The translations under genes were made by a program, and so were the position numbers. The notes under the pieces are model-generated. The model saw only the letters and a program-made list of their open reading frames with translations, was not told the origin of the DNA and made no database searches. This document shows, in pieces, positions 1 through 8,197 of a stretch of DNA of 64,000 bases. This DNA comes from Rhodoferax sp. GW822-FHT02A01. Lineage in GTDB: Bacteria; Pseudomonadota; Gammaproteobacteria; Burkholderiales; Burkholderiaceae_C. The stretch lies in contig NZ_CP152376.1 of assembly GCF_038784515.1 (NCBI RefSeq), positions 1,426,001 to 1,490,000 on the forward strand, given 5' to 3'. Each line of letters begins with the position of its first letter. Position 1 is the stretch's first letter.

Positions 1-26
1 TGGCGCGCCGATACGTTGGCAGCGCG

Positions 27-92
27 GTTGGGGTAGGGGCGGGCGCCGACTTGTGCGTACCCGCAGTAGGAGGCGCCCGCCCCTACCCCAAC
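27..92. repeat. Long perfect inverted repeat (possible terminator or repetitive palindrome)
   Basis: The 21-base arm at 27-47 is exactly complementary to 72-92, with a 24-base loop. After one mismatch (26/93) the stem resumes for four more pairs (GCGC at 22-25 and 94-97). It lies 30 bases beyond the stop of the leftward glutaryl-CoA dehydrogenase gene, so it could end that transcript or a convergent one entering from the left. There is no U tract, so it could equally be a member of a dispersed palindromic repeat family. Its role is inferred. Confidence 0.6.
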
Positions 93-122
93 TGCGCAAC
101 CACAAGAGCACCGCAAAAGACC

Positions 123-1316
123 TTAATTGCCGAACGCCGCAATCCCCGTCTGTGCCCGCCCCAGAATCAGCGCATGGATGTCATGTGTGCCCTCGTAGGT
201 GTTCACCACCTCCAGGTTCACCAGATGCCGCGCCACACCGAACTCGTCACTGATGCCGTTGCCGCCCATCATGTCGCGCGCCAGTCGGGCAATATCCAGC
301 GACTTGCCGCAGCTGTTGCGCTTGAGGATGGACGTGATTTCTACCGATGCGATGCCCTCGTCCTTCATGCGCCCCAGACGCAGACAGCCTTGCAGTCCGA
401 GTGCGATCTCGGTCTGCATGTCGGCCAGCTTCTTCTGGATCAACTGGTTGGCGGCCAAGGGGCGGCCGAACTGTTTGCGGTCCATGGTGTACTGGCGTGC
501 ACGCAGCCAGCAGTCTTCTGCCGCGCCCAAGGCGCCCCAGGCGATGCCGTAGCGGGCGCTGTTGAGGCAGGTGAACGGGCCCTTGAGGCCACGCACTTCC
601 GGAAAGGCGCTCTCTTCGGGGCAGAACACGCCGTCCATCACGATTTCGCCGGTGATGCTGGCGCGCAGGCCCACCTTGCCGTGGATGGCGGGGGCACTCA
701 GACCGGCCATGCCCTTTTCCAACACAAAGCCGCGGATGGGGCCAACTTGGCCGCCTTCGGAGACTTCCTTGGCCCAGACCACGAACACGTCAGCGATCGG
801 ACTGTTGGAGATCCACATCTTGGAGCCGCTGAGTTTGTAGCCGCCGGGCACTTTGTGTGCGCGAGTCGCCATGCTGCCGGGGTCAGAACCGTGGTCGGGC
901 TCAGTCAGGCCAAAGCAGCCAATCCACTCACCGGTGGCCAGCTTGGGCAGGTACTTCTGACGTTGCGCTTCGGTACCGAATTCAAAGATGGGCACCATCA
1001 CCAACGAGCTTTGCACGCTCATCATGGAGCGGTAGCCGCTGTCCACGCGCTCCACCTCGCGGGCAATCAGGCCGTAGGCCACATAGTTCAGGCCGGGGCC
1101 GCCATAGGCCTCTGGAATGGTCGGGCCCAGCAGGCCGAGTTCACCCATCTCGCGGAAGATGGAAGGATCGGTACTGCCTTCGCGAAACGCCTGTGTGACG
1201 CGGGGCAGCAGCTTGTCCTGGCTGTAAGCCGCTGCGGCATCGCGCACCATGCGCTCGTCGTCGCTCAACTGGGTGTCGAGCAGAAAGGGGTCTTGCCAGT
1301 TGAATGCAGTGGCCAT
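123..1316 (-). CDS. gcdH: Glutaryl-CoA dehydrogenase (acyl-CoA dehydrogenase family)
   Basis: A 397-residue FAD enzyme that oxidises and decarboxylates glutaryl-CoA to crotonyl-CoA in lysine, tryptophan and glutarate breakdown. The protein has the full acyl-CoA dehydrogenase layout: helical N-terminal domain, FAD/substrate segment [16 protein letters not shown] in the middle domain, and the C-terminal [16 protein letters not shown] segment followed by [12 protein letters not shown], whose glutamate (about residue 375) is the expected catalytic base. Length is normal for the family. It is divergent from a LysR-type regulator 154 bases away, the usual arrangement for gcdH in Burkholderiales. 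Another short-chain acyl-CoA dehydrogenase is possible, but the sequence reads as GCDH. Confidence 0.9.
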   Translation of the reverse strand: MATAFNWQDPFLLDTQLSDDERMVRDAAAAYSQDKLLPRVTQAFREGSTDPSIFREMGELGLLGPTIPEAYGGPGLNYVAYGLIAREVERVDSGYRSMMSVQSSLVMVPIFEFGTEAQRQKYLPKLATGEWIGCFGLTEPDHGSDPGSMATRAHKVPGGYKLSGSKMWISNSPIADVFVVWAKEVSEGGQVGPIRGFVLEKGMAGLSAPAIHGKVGLRASITGEIVMDGVFCPEESAFPEVRGLKGPFTCLNSARYGIAWGALGAAEDCWLRARQYTMDRKQFGRPLAANQLIQKKLADMQTEIALGLQGCLRLGRMKDEGIASVEITSILKRNSCGKSLDIARLARDMMGGNGISDEFGVARHLVNLEVVNTYEGTHDIHALILGRAQTGIAAFGN

Positions 1317-1419
1317 GGTTGTCTCCGTAGGGGGATTGCAATTGCCCGCAAACAGCGGGATGGAATAGGCGCCATGTTAGGCGTGGGCGCCTTGGGAGGC
1401 AATCGATGCTTTCTTGCTC

Positions 1420-1442
1420 AGATATGATTAAAGCGCATATCT
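1420..1442. promoter_or_regulatory. Candidate LysR-type operator between gcdH and its regulator
   Basis: The dyad AGATATG (1420-1426) and CATATCT (1436-1442), nine bases apart, has the T-N11-A geometry of LysR-family recognition sites. It lies 28 bases upstream of the lysR ATG and about 100 bases upstream of gcdH. The sequence is seen directly; its use by the adjacent regulator is inferred. Confidence 0.5.
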
Positions 1443-1470
1443 GGATTACCCCTTCACGCCATCACCTCCC

Positions 1471-2391
1471 ATGCGCCGCAAGCTGCCCTCTTCCACCACG
1501 CTCCTCTGTTTTGAGGCGGCAGTGCGCCACCGCAGCCTGACCCGCGCGGCAGTTGAGCTGTCGCTCACCCAAAGTGCCATTTCGCGGCAGATCATTGCCC
1601 TGGAGGAATACCTGGGAGTTGCCTTGTTCCGACGCACGCGCCATGGCATGGAGCCCACCGCTGCGGGATCGGAGTACGCGGCCCGCGTGGCACAGCGCCT
1701 GGATGCGCTGGAGCAGGACACGCTGGACGTCATGGGCACTTCGGCGCCAGGTGGTGACCTGCACCTGGCCTGCATGCCGACATTTGCCGTGAAGTGGCTG
1801 ATTCCGCGCCTCGGCGAATTCAGCCGTCTCTTTCCGGGCACCACGGTGCACATGGACACCTGCACACGACCGTTCATGTTCTCCGACGGCACATGCGATG
1901 CCGCCATATTTGCCGGCACGCTGGACCAGATGAACCGCTGGGCCGGTACTGAGTTCACCAAGCTGCTCGACGAGAAGGTGGTAGCCGTCTGCAACCCGCG
2001 CGTACTGGGTGCGCGCCGCAAGCTCAAGCCCGAGGCCCTCACCCAGATGCCGCTGTTGCAGCAGTCCACCCGCCCCGACGCCTGGCGTAACTGGTTCCAG
2101 GCCCTGGGTGTGGACGCACCCAATGCATTGGCGGGTCCACGCTATGAGCTGTTTTCCATGACCAGTGCAGCGGCGGCACAGGGCTTGGGTGTGGCCCTCG
2201 TGCCGCACCTGCTGGTGGAGGCGGAACTGGCGCGGGGTGAGCTGGCGCTGGCCCACCCCACGCCTCTGCCCAGCGAGCGGGGCTACTTTCTGGTGTTGCC
2301 CATGGGTGCCCAGCGCTCCCAAGCAGTGTTGAATTTCATCGCCTGGGTACGGCAGGCATTGGACGCCGGCGTGGCTGCAACCCAGCGCTAG
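1471..2391 (+). CDS. LysR-family regulator, GcvA type, probable regulator of gcdH
   Basis: A 306-residue LysR protein. The N-terminal winged HTH reads LTRAAVELSLTQSAISRQI (about residues 22-40), followed by the linker helix and a substrate-binding-like effector domain with the GcvA-subgroup segment around MPTFAVKWLIPRL. It is divergent from gcdH and shares its 154-base intergenic region, where a LysR-type dyad occurs. The layout suggests control of glutaryl-CoA dehydrogenase with a CoA thioester or dicarboxylate as effector; the effector is a guess. Confidence 0.8.
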   Translation: MRRKLPSSTTLLCFEAAVRHRSLTRAAVELSLTQSAISRQIIALEEYLGVALFRRTRHGMEPTAAGSEYAARVAQRLDALEQDTLDVMGTSAPGGDLHLACMPTFAVKWLIPRLGEFSRLFPGTTVHMDTCTRPFMFSDGTCDAAIFAGTLDQMNRWAGTEFTKLLDEKVVAVCNPRVLGARRKLKPEALTQMPLLQQSTRPDAWRNWFQALGVDAPNALAGPRYELFSMTSAAAAQGLGVALVPHLLVEAELARGELALAHPTPLPSERGYFLVLPMGAQRSQAVLNFIAWVRQALDAGVAATQR

Positions 2392-2398
2392 CGCCAAG

Positions 2399-2419
2399 CT
2401 GCTGCTGCTGCTGCTGCTG
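2399..2419. repeat. CTG trinucleotide microsatellite, seven units
   Basis: Seven tandem CTG units sit in the 30-base gap between the convergent lysR and gudD genes. The run could fold into a CTG hairpin or vary in length between strains, but it touches no coding sequence. Confidence 0.85.
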
Positions 2420-2421
2420 AG

Positions 2422-3747
2422 TTATCGCACCAAGCAGGGACGCTTGGGGTCGAACTTCCAACCCGGAATCAGGTATTGCATGGCGATGGCATCATCCCGC
2501 GCGCCCAAGCCATGCTGCAGGTAGAGGCGGTGAGCAGCTTCCACCTTGTCCATGTCGAGTTCCACACCCAGGCCCGGTTTGCGTGGCACCTGCACATGAC
2601 CGCCCACGATCTGCAACGGCTCCTTGGTGAGCCCTTGTCCGTCCTGCCAGATCCAGTGCGTGTCGATGGCGGTCACCTTGCCCGGAGCTGCCGCTGCCAC
2701 ATGGGTGAACATGGCCAGGGACACGTCGAAATGGTTGTTGGAGTGCGACCCCCAAGTCAGCCCCCAATCGCGGCAGGTCTGGGCCACGCGCACTGAGCCG
2801 GCCATGGTCCAAAAGTGCGGGTCCGCCAGGGGAATGTCCACGCTTTGCAGTGACAGCGCGTGCACCATCTGGCGCCAGTCGGTGGCAATCATGTTGGTGG
2901 CCGTAGGCAAGCCCGTGGCACGGCGGAATTCGGCCATGACCTCACGTCCGCTGAAACCGTCTTCCGCACCGCAAGGGTCCTCGGCATAGGCCACGATGCC
3001 ACGGGTATCGCGCATCAGGCGCACAGCGTCTTTCAGCAGCCAGCCGCCGTTGGGGTCCAGCGTGACGCGCGCCTTGGGAAAGCGCGCGTGCAGTGCCGTG
3101 ACGGCCTCCACTTCGGCCTCACCGGCCAGCACACCGCCTTTGAGCTTGAAGTCGTTGAAGCCGTATTTTTGATGGGCCGCCTCGGCCTGGCGCACGATGG
3201 ACTCGGCGTCCAGTGCCGTGTCGTTGCGCAGGCGGAACCAGGGGTCTGCAGACGCCGTTTCATCGCGATATGGCAGATCGGTGCGTCGGCGATCGCCCAC
3301 ATAGAACAGGTAGCCCAGCATCTCTACGGAGTCGCGCTGCTGACCTTCGCCCAACAGGGCGGCCACAGGCAAATCCAGGTGCTGGCCCATCAGGTCCAGC
3401 ATGGCCGATTCGATGGCAGTGAGCACATGGATGGTGGTGCGCAGGTCAAAGGTCTGCAGGCCGCGGCCGCCTGCGTCGCGATCTGCAAACTGGGCCCGCA
3501 CCGCGTTGAGCACGGCCTGCACCTGGGCAACCGATTGGCCCACCACCAGTTTGCTGGCTTCCGCCAAGGTAGCCCGGATTTTCTCCCCTCCAGGCACTTC
3601 ACCAACGCCGGTATGACCCGCGTTGTCGGTCAGGATCAGCAGATTGCGGGTGAAGAAGGGCGCATGCGCTCCAGAGAGATTCATGAGCATGCTGTCATGT
3701 CCGGCGACGGGAATGACGCGTAACGTGGCAATGGTGGGTGCGGTCAT
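2422..3747 (-). CDS. gudD: D-glucarate dehydratase (enolase superfamily)
   Basis: A 441-residue enzyme expected to dehydrate D-glucarate to 5-keto-4-deoxy-D-glucarate. The enolase-superfamily active site is readable in order: the K-x-K motif in DFKLKGG, metal ligands in VTLDPNGGW and YAEDPCG, the segment [11 protein letters not shown], and the His base in [17 protein letters not shown]. Length matches E. coli GudD. The gene sits downstream of a LacI-family regulator on the same strand, with two operators in the gap. No transporter or later glucarate-pathway enzyme is present in this window, so the rest of the pathway must lie elsewhere. Confidence 0.9.
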   Translation of the reverse strand: MTAPTIATLRVIPVAGHDSMLMNLSGAHAPFFTRNLLILTDNAGHTGVGEVPGGEKIRATLAEASKLVVGQSVAQVQAVLNAVRAQFADRDAGGRGLQTFDLRTTIHVLTAIESAMLDLMGQHLDLPVAALLGEGQQRDSVEMLGYLFYVGDRRRTDLPYRDETASADPWFRLRNDTALDAESIVRQAEAAHQKYGFNDFKLKGGVLAGEAEVEAVTALHARFPKARVTLDPNGGWLLKDAVRLMRDTRGIVAYAEDPCGAEDGFSGREVMAEFRRATGLPTATNMIATDWRQMVHALSLQSVDIPLADPHFWTMAGSVRVAQTCRDWGLTWGSHSNNHFDVSLAMFTHVAAAAPGKVTAIDTHWIWQDGQGLTKEPLQIVGGHVQVPRKPGLGVELDMDKVEAAHRLYLQHGLGARDDAIAMQYLIPGWKFDPKRPCLVR

Positions 3748-3777
3748 GGGTGAGGGCTATGGCAGAAATGGAAGGAA

Positions 3778-3793
3778 TTGGTAGCGCTACCAA
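3778..3793. promoter_or_regulatory. LacI-family operator 1, upstream of gudD
   Basis: The perfect 16-base palindrome TTGGTAGCGCTACCAA has the central CG and half-site shape of LacI/PurR-family operators. It is 31 bases upstream of the gudD ATG, where a bound repressor would block transcription start. Confidence 0.85.
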
Positions 3794-3809
3794 ATTAAAT
3801 TAGTGCGAA

Positions 3810-3823
3810 TGGTAGCGCTACCA
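3810..3823. promoter_or_regulatory. LacI-family operator 2, upstream of gudD
   Basis: A second copy of the same palindrome (TGGTAGCGCTACCA, 14 bases). The two centres are 31 bases apart, about three helical turns, so two dimers would lie on the same DNA face and could bind cooperatively. The lacI-type gene ends 45 bases further upstream. Confidence 0.85.
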
Positions 3824-3868
3824 ATTCTGGACGTCAAGCCTGTTTGTCCACAGCCCTACTCGGCCCAC

Positions 3869-4900
3869 TCAGGTGCTGTCGCGCTCCACAATGGAAAAAC
3901 CCACGTCCACCACGGGCTGGTCCACGTTGCGCCCTTCGGCACGGGCAATCAGCATCTCTGCGGACAGGCGGCCAATTTCCGCACCATTGATACGCACCGT
4001 GCTCAACGCCGGCACCAGATCGGCCACCAGCGGAACATCCCCAAAACCCAGAATGGCCAGCCGCTCTGGCACAGCAACGCTGCGTACACGCGCCTCCGTC
4101 AGCACGCCCAGCGCCAGCAGGTCGGAGCTGCAGAACACCGCATCCACATCCGGCGCCTGCGCCAGCAGCTGCGTCAACGCCTGACGGCCAGTGTGCACGT
4201 CGCGCGCGGAACCCACATTAATGACCTGCACAGTCGGCAGTCCCGCTTGTGCCACGGTGGCTGCAAAGGCTTCAAATCGGCGCTGCGCGCGCGCGTCGTC
4301 GGCCATGACCATGGTCAAGCGCGTGCGGCCTTTGCCGATCAGGAAATCCGCAGCCGCACGCCCGATATCGGCGTGGGAGAAACCCACCAGCATGTCCATC
4401 GGCGAAGTGCCCAGGTCCCAGGTCTCCACCACGGGAATGCCAGACGCCAGCAAGCGCGTGCGGCTCGCGCCGGAAGGCAGAAGACCAATCAAGAAGATGC
4501 CATCCGGACGGCGCGCGATCACCTCTTCCAGCAGACGGGTCTCGCGCTCAGGCGCGTAATTGGACTGCCCCAGCATGAGTTGGTAGCCCGCATCCATGAG
4601 CGCGGTGTTGAGCGCTTCTATGGTTTCCATGAACACCGACATCACCGTGCTGGGCACCACCGCAGCTATCAGGCGGCTGCGCTGCGAGGCCAATCCGCCT
4701 GCCATGCGGTTGGGAACATAACCCGTGCGCTGCACTGCGTCCTGCACCTTGCGCAGCAGATCAGAAGACACCTGCGCAGGCGTATTCAGGGCGCGCGAAA
4801 CGGTGATGGGCGCCACACCGGCCAGTTGCGCCACGTCCTGGAGCGTGACAGCTCCGCTGCGACGGCGCGCGCGCTTGGGTGGGTTGTTGTCCAGGTTCAT
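3869..4900 (-). CDS. LacI-family transcriptional repressor of glucarate dehydratase
   Basis: I place the start at the ATG at 4900, giving 343 residues, because the HTH (VTLQDVAQLAGVAPITVSRALN, opening near residue 17) then sits near the N-terminus as in the family; an in-frame start at 4984 would add 28 unrelated residues. The rest is a periplasmic-binding-protein-like effector domain resembling GntR/LacI regulators of sugar-acid genes. The two palindromes between this gene and gudD are the obvious targets. The ligand is probably a sugar acid, inferred from the neighbour. Confidence 0.85.
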   Translation of the reverse strand: MNLDNNPPKRARRRSGAVTLQDVAQLAGVAPITVSRALNTPAQVSSDLLRKVQDAVQRTGYVPNRMAGGLASQRSRLIAAVVPSTVMSVFMETIEALNTALMDAGYQLMLGQSNYAPERETRLLEEVIARRPDGIFLIGLLPSGASRTRLLASGIPVVETWDLGTSPMDMLVGFSHADIGRAAADFLIGKGRTRLTMVMADDARAQRRFEAFAATVAQAGLPTVQVINVGSARDVHTGRQALTQLLAQAPDVDAVFCSSDLLALGVLTEARVRSVAVPERLAILGFGDVPLVADLVPALSTVRINGAEIGRLSAEMLIARAEGRNVDQPVVDVGFSIVERDST

Positions 4901-5118
4901 GGCGGGGATGTTAGCGCCACCTGTCACATGAAGCGGCCTCAACCAAGTCCGAAGGGGAACAATGCCCGCACACGAACATTTCATCCGTCTTCATTCCTTG
5001 CTTCTCCCTAGCATCTGGCCGCCTGTTTCACAACATGCACCACCAGACGCTTGCTCCCCTCACGGGATCTGTGCAACTTCCTACTACACAAGCAAATGAT
5101 CAAATAGTGAGAATCAAA

Positions 5119-7473
5119 ATGAAAAACCAGTTACGGCTGATAGCAACCGCATTTGCTATCGTTTTTATAACGGGCTGCGGAGGCGGCGGTGGGGGAGGCT
5201 CCACCACTACCACTGAGAGTTCCGTTGCGGCCCCGGTCATCACAAAGCAACCGATATCTGCCTCCGTCTACGAATCCCAAACCGCCACTTTCAGCGTCAC
5301 CGCCTCTTCCAAGGATGCAGTTACCTACCAATGGAAGAAAAATAACGTCAACATACCGGGTGCCACTTCGGATACCTACAACTGGACAAACGCCGCGCTT
5401 GCCGACAATGGCAGCACCCTATCCGTCGCAGTGACAAGCACAGGCGGCACTACTACCAGTGCAACCGCGACGTTGAATGTACAAGCGGCCGCACCCAGCA
5501 TCGTGACGGCACCCACGCCAAAGACGGTTCTTGTGGGGCAAGCTGCAAGCTTTACCGTCACCGCAAACGGGATGCCATCCCTGAGCTACCAGTGGTTGAG
5601 GAATGGTGCGGCCATCCAAGGCGCAAACCAGTCTGCATATTCAGCCGTAATGTCCTTGGGCAACAATGGTGACAAATATTCCGTGAAAGTCACCAATAGC
5701 GCTGGCAGCGTTACCAGTGGTGAGGCGCAAGTCGCAGTGCTCCCTGGCCAGAATGAACTGGTCATCTCCGAGGTTTCCAGCTGCTACTACTATGACGTGG
5801 GCTGCTGGTTCGAAATCTACAACCCCACTACTTCGGCGATCAACCTGAGCAGCTATGCAGTAAAGACTTACAGCATCGATGCGACCGTTGGAGGCCCTGC
5901 CACGATTTCCACCTTTGCACTCCCCAGCATCACAATTCCTTCCGACGGTTATGTGGTGATCTCTGGAAACGCGGAGAACCTCACGCAACGCAATAACCAG
6001 AATATTCGGTTGCGCTCTGGCAACCGGGTTCCGTTCTGGAACGCCAATGGGTTCATTGAACTTCTCAACTCAGGCGCTACGGCAGACTTTATCCGCTTCG
6101 GCTCCGTTACGCAGACCCCTGTGACAACCTCAAAGTGGACCGGCCAATCTGTTTCTGCGATGCCCTCCAGCGCCACGGACTATGGCAAGGCCATTGTGCG
6201 ACTCTATCCCCGGATCATCGACACCAATACCCATTCAGCCGCAGACTGGACCAGCGTCAACTGGGCAACGCCCGGTGGAATGAACGATGTGCCGGCCTCC
6301 GCAATAGATGCAGACGGCGACGGCATCCCCAACACGGCCAAGATTTCGGGTGGCACCTTTGCTGGCCTGGACTTGTATGCGATGGGCGCGCGTCAGGGAA
6401 GAAAGGCGATATTCATCGAAGTGGACAGCATGCAGAGCAGCGATCCTGGCGTGAAACCCAGGAAGGAGTCTCTGCAAAAGGTGGTGGATAGCTTCGCAGC
6501 CCATGGAATTGACGTATTTTTTGATGCCGGAAATCTGTTCAGCTCCACGTTTTCAGTGGCCGATTTCAACCTGGGCCAACCCAATGGCACCGTTGCATAC
6601 GAACCTTGCGTCACGCTGGACCAGGTAACCTGTACGGCCAACCAAAGCAACATGCGCAGCATCTACGACTGGAAAGACACTTACATGGACCTGCGTCGCA
6701 GAGCCATCTTTCACTACCTGCTTCTGGGCAACTCCCAAAAGGCAGACGGTTCTGCAGGCTCTTCTGGCGTAGCCGAACTGCCGGGGAACGACTTTTTGGT
6801 CACCATGGGATCTTGGGGTTTCAGCGCCAACGCCGGTCAGAGCCTGAACAAGCTGATCAACATGCAGGCATCGACCATCATGCATGAACTGGGTCACAAC
6901 CTGGGGCTCCGACATGGCGGGTTTGAAAACACCAACTACAAGCCCAACTATTGGAGCATCATGAACTACATGTACCAGTTGGATGGTCTTGATCCGGATC
7001 CGGCTTCCGCAACGGCCTATCAACGCTGGCTAATGTACGCAAACAACGACTACACCATTGAATGCAGCCTGATTGGCTCTCCCTGCGGTGATAAGGTGAA
7101 CTTCGTCATCAGCTATTCCGACGGCACAGGCAGTGCTTTGGACGAATCCAGCTTGTCAGAAGCCCAGAACATGGGACGTGGAGCCAAGAGCGGTGCCTAC
7201 GCAGATTGGGACCGCAATGCAAGCATCACCTCTGCGCTTCTCAGCGTGGATATCAATGGAGACGGCCATAAGAGCGTCCTGAGTGACTACAACGACTGGG
7301 CAAATCTGGTCTTCCCGTTTGCACGCCAATATGCTGGAAACGCAGGCAGATCGATCCTGAGCCAATCCAAGCCCGCCTTGAACCCCGTCTCGGCGGATCG
7401 TCAAGAAGCCGTTGTTGAAGCGCCGCCTCCTGCAGCGCGTCTCCAACTCCTTCGTCTGATGCAACAGCGATGA
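5119..7473 (+). CDS. Secreted lipoprotein with two Ig-like domains, lamin-tail-like domain and zinc metalloprotease domain
   Basis: The ATG at 5119 gives 784 residues and a clean lipoprotein signal: MKNQLRLIATAF, hydrophobic core, lipobox ITGC with Cys20, then a Gly-rich linker. Two Ig-like repeats follow (about 40-125 and 128-210, each with a YQW core), then a lamin-tail-like domain (about 215-345, starting NELVISEVSS). A calcium-loop-like DADGDGIPN sits at about 397. The C-terminal half carries the zincin signature HELGHNLGLRHGG (from residue 589) with a downstream Met-turn-like SIMNYMYQ, so the third zinc ligand is present and activity is plausible. A second calcium-like motif DINGDGHKS lies near the end. 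The substrate is unknown. The next gene overlaps its stop codon. Confidence 0.75.
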   Translation: MKNQLRLIATAFAIVFITGCGGGGGGGSTTTTESSVAAPVITKQPISASVYESQTATFSVTASSKDAVTYQWKKNNVNIPGATSDTYNWTNAALADNGSTLSVAVTSTGGTTTSATATLNVQAAAPSIVTAPTPKTVLVGQAASFTVTANGMPSLSYQWLRNGAAIQGANQSAYSAVMSLGNNGDKYSVKVTNSAGSVTSGEAQVAVLPGQNELVISEVSSCYYYDVGCWFEIYNPTTSAINLSSYAVKTYSIDATVGGPATISTFALPSITIPSDGYVVISGNAENLTQRNNQNIRLRSGNRVPFWNANGFIELLNSGATADFIRFGSVTQTPVTTSKWTGQSVSAMPSSATDYGKAIVRLYPRIIDTNTHSAADWTSVNWATPGGMNDVPASAIDADGDGIPNTAKISGGTFAGLDLYAMGARQGRKAIFIEVDSMQSSDPGVKPRKESLQKVVDSFAAHGIDVFFDAGNLFSSTFSVADFNLGQPNGTVAYEPCVTLDQVTCTANQSNMRSIYDWKDTYMDLRRRAIFHYLLLGNSQKADGSAGSSGVAELPGNDFLVTMGSWGFSANAGQSLNKLINMQASTIMHELGHNLGLRHGGFENTNYKPNYWSIMNYMYQLDGLDPDPASATAYQRWLMYANNDYTIECSLIGSPCGDKVNFVISYSDGTGSALDESSLSEAQNMGRGAKSGAYADWDRNASITSALLSVDINGDGHKSVLSDYNDWANLVFPFARQYAGNAGRSILSQSKPALNPVSADRQEAVVEAPPPAARLQLLRLMQQR

Positions 7474-7931
7474 GATTGCTCCTGCTGCCGCTAAGGATGG
7501 CTTCACTGCAAGGGCTCGCCATGGCGCAGAACTTTCAGTGTACGCAGATCGATGGACGCCTGTGGGAGTGCACACGCCAGGATCGCCATCCATCTGGTCC
7601 AACGGTTACCCGGGAGTTGAGGAGCGCTGTTGATTCACCCCCTTACTTTCGGGAAATACTGGGTGCGCGGTCCGGCAGCCAGGTGGTGGGTGATCTGCGT
7701 CTTCGGTATGGCACAGACCGCTCCTGGAGCCTCGTCTGGCCAGATGGGCACAGCACCCTATTGCTTACTCCAGGAGAGCGTCCTACCAAATGGGTTCGCG
7801 GGATAGACGCCAAAGGATTTGTTTGGGACGTCTTCGTCAAACGCCGCACTGAACCTATTGAAAGGGCGGGTATTTCCGTGGAGGACGAACCCAAGCTGGA
7901 TCTTCAGCTTGTACGCAACACCCACTTGTAG
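7470..7931 (+). CDS. Hypothetical secreted protein coupled to the metalloprotease
   Basis: A 153-residue protein whose ATG overlaps the upstream stop (ATGA), indicating translational coupling. The first 20 residues (MRLLLLPLRMASLQGLAMAQ) look like a signal peptide with an AMAQ cleavage region. The mature part has two early cysteines and several Trp/Arg-rich strands, with no motif I recognise. The coupling suggests a partner of the protease, for example a chaperone or inhibitor, but this is only context. Confidence 0.6.
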   Translation: MRLLLLPLRMASLQGLAMAQNFQCTQIDGRLWECTRQDRHPSGPTVTRELRSAVDSPPYFREILGARSGSQVVGDLRLRYGTDRSWSLVWPDGHSTLLLTPGERPTKWVRGIDAKGFVWDVFVKRRTEPIERAGISVEDEPKLDLQLVRNTHL

Positions 7932-8007
7932 CCATAGTCGGGCCGTGAGACTTTCGTTTGCACGGCACCCTCCACGCAGGGCCAATCTCTTGTCGACTTG
8001 GCGGTCG

Positions 8008-8028
8008 AAAGGGCTTGGCCCTCTTTTT
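8008..8028 (+). terminator. Rho-independent terminator after the metalloprotease operon
   Basis: AAAGGGC, a TTG loop, then GCCCT followed by CTTTTTG forms a short GC stem with a T tract. It lies 77 bases after the small secreted protein gene and before the pyrimidine operon promoter. Confidence 0.7.
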
Positions 8029-8147
8029 GTTGCAGTGCTGTTTCCTGTGGGCCAACCGTAGGAGAGTCACCCGGCATCCTTCCACTGACATCGGGTAAGC
8101 CCCTACTTACAGGCTGGCACGTGCATTGCTAGTATTCGCTCAATTAC

Positions 8148-8163
8148 TTGACCAAATGGTCAG
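8148..8163. promoter_or_regulatory. RutR-type operator upstream of preT
   Basis: TTGACCA-AA-TGGTCAG matches the E. coli RutR consensus (TTGACCA, two bases, TGGTCAA) at 13 of 14 specified positions. It lies 34 bases upstream of the preT GTG start. A RutR-like TetR regulator is encoded at 59903-60568. The site should repress the pyrimidine-degradation operon until uracil or thymine is present. Confidence 0.8.
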
Positions 8164-8197
8164 TTTTTTAAGTTTTGCACCAAAAGGAGCGAGTCGC

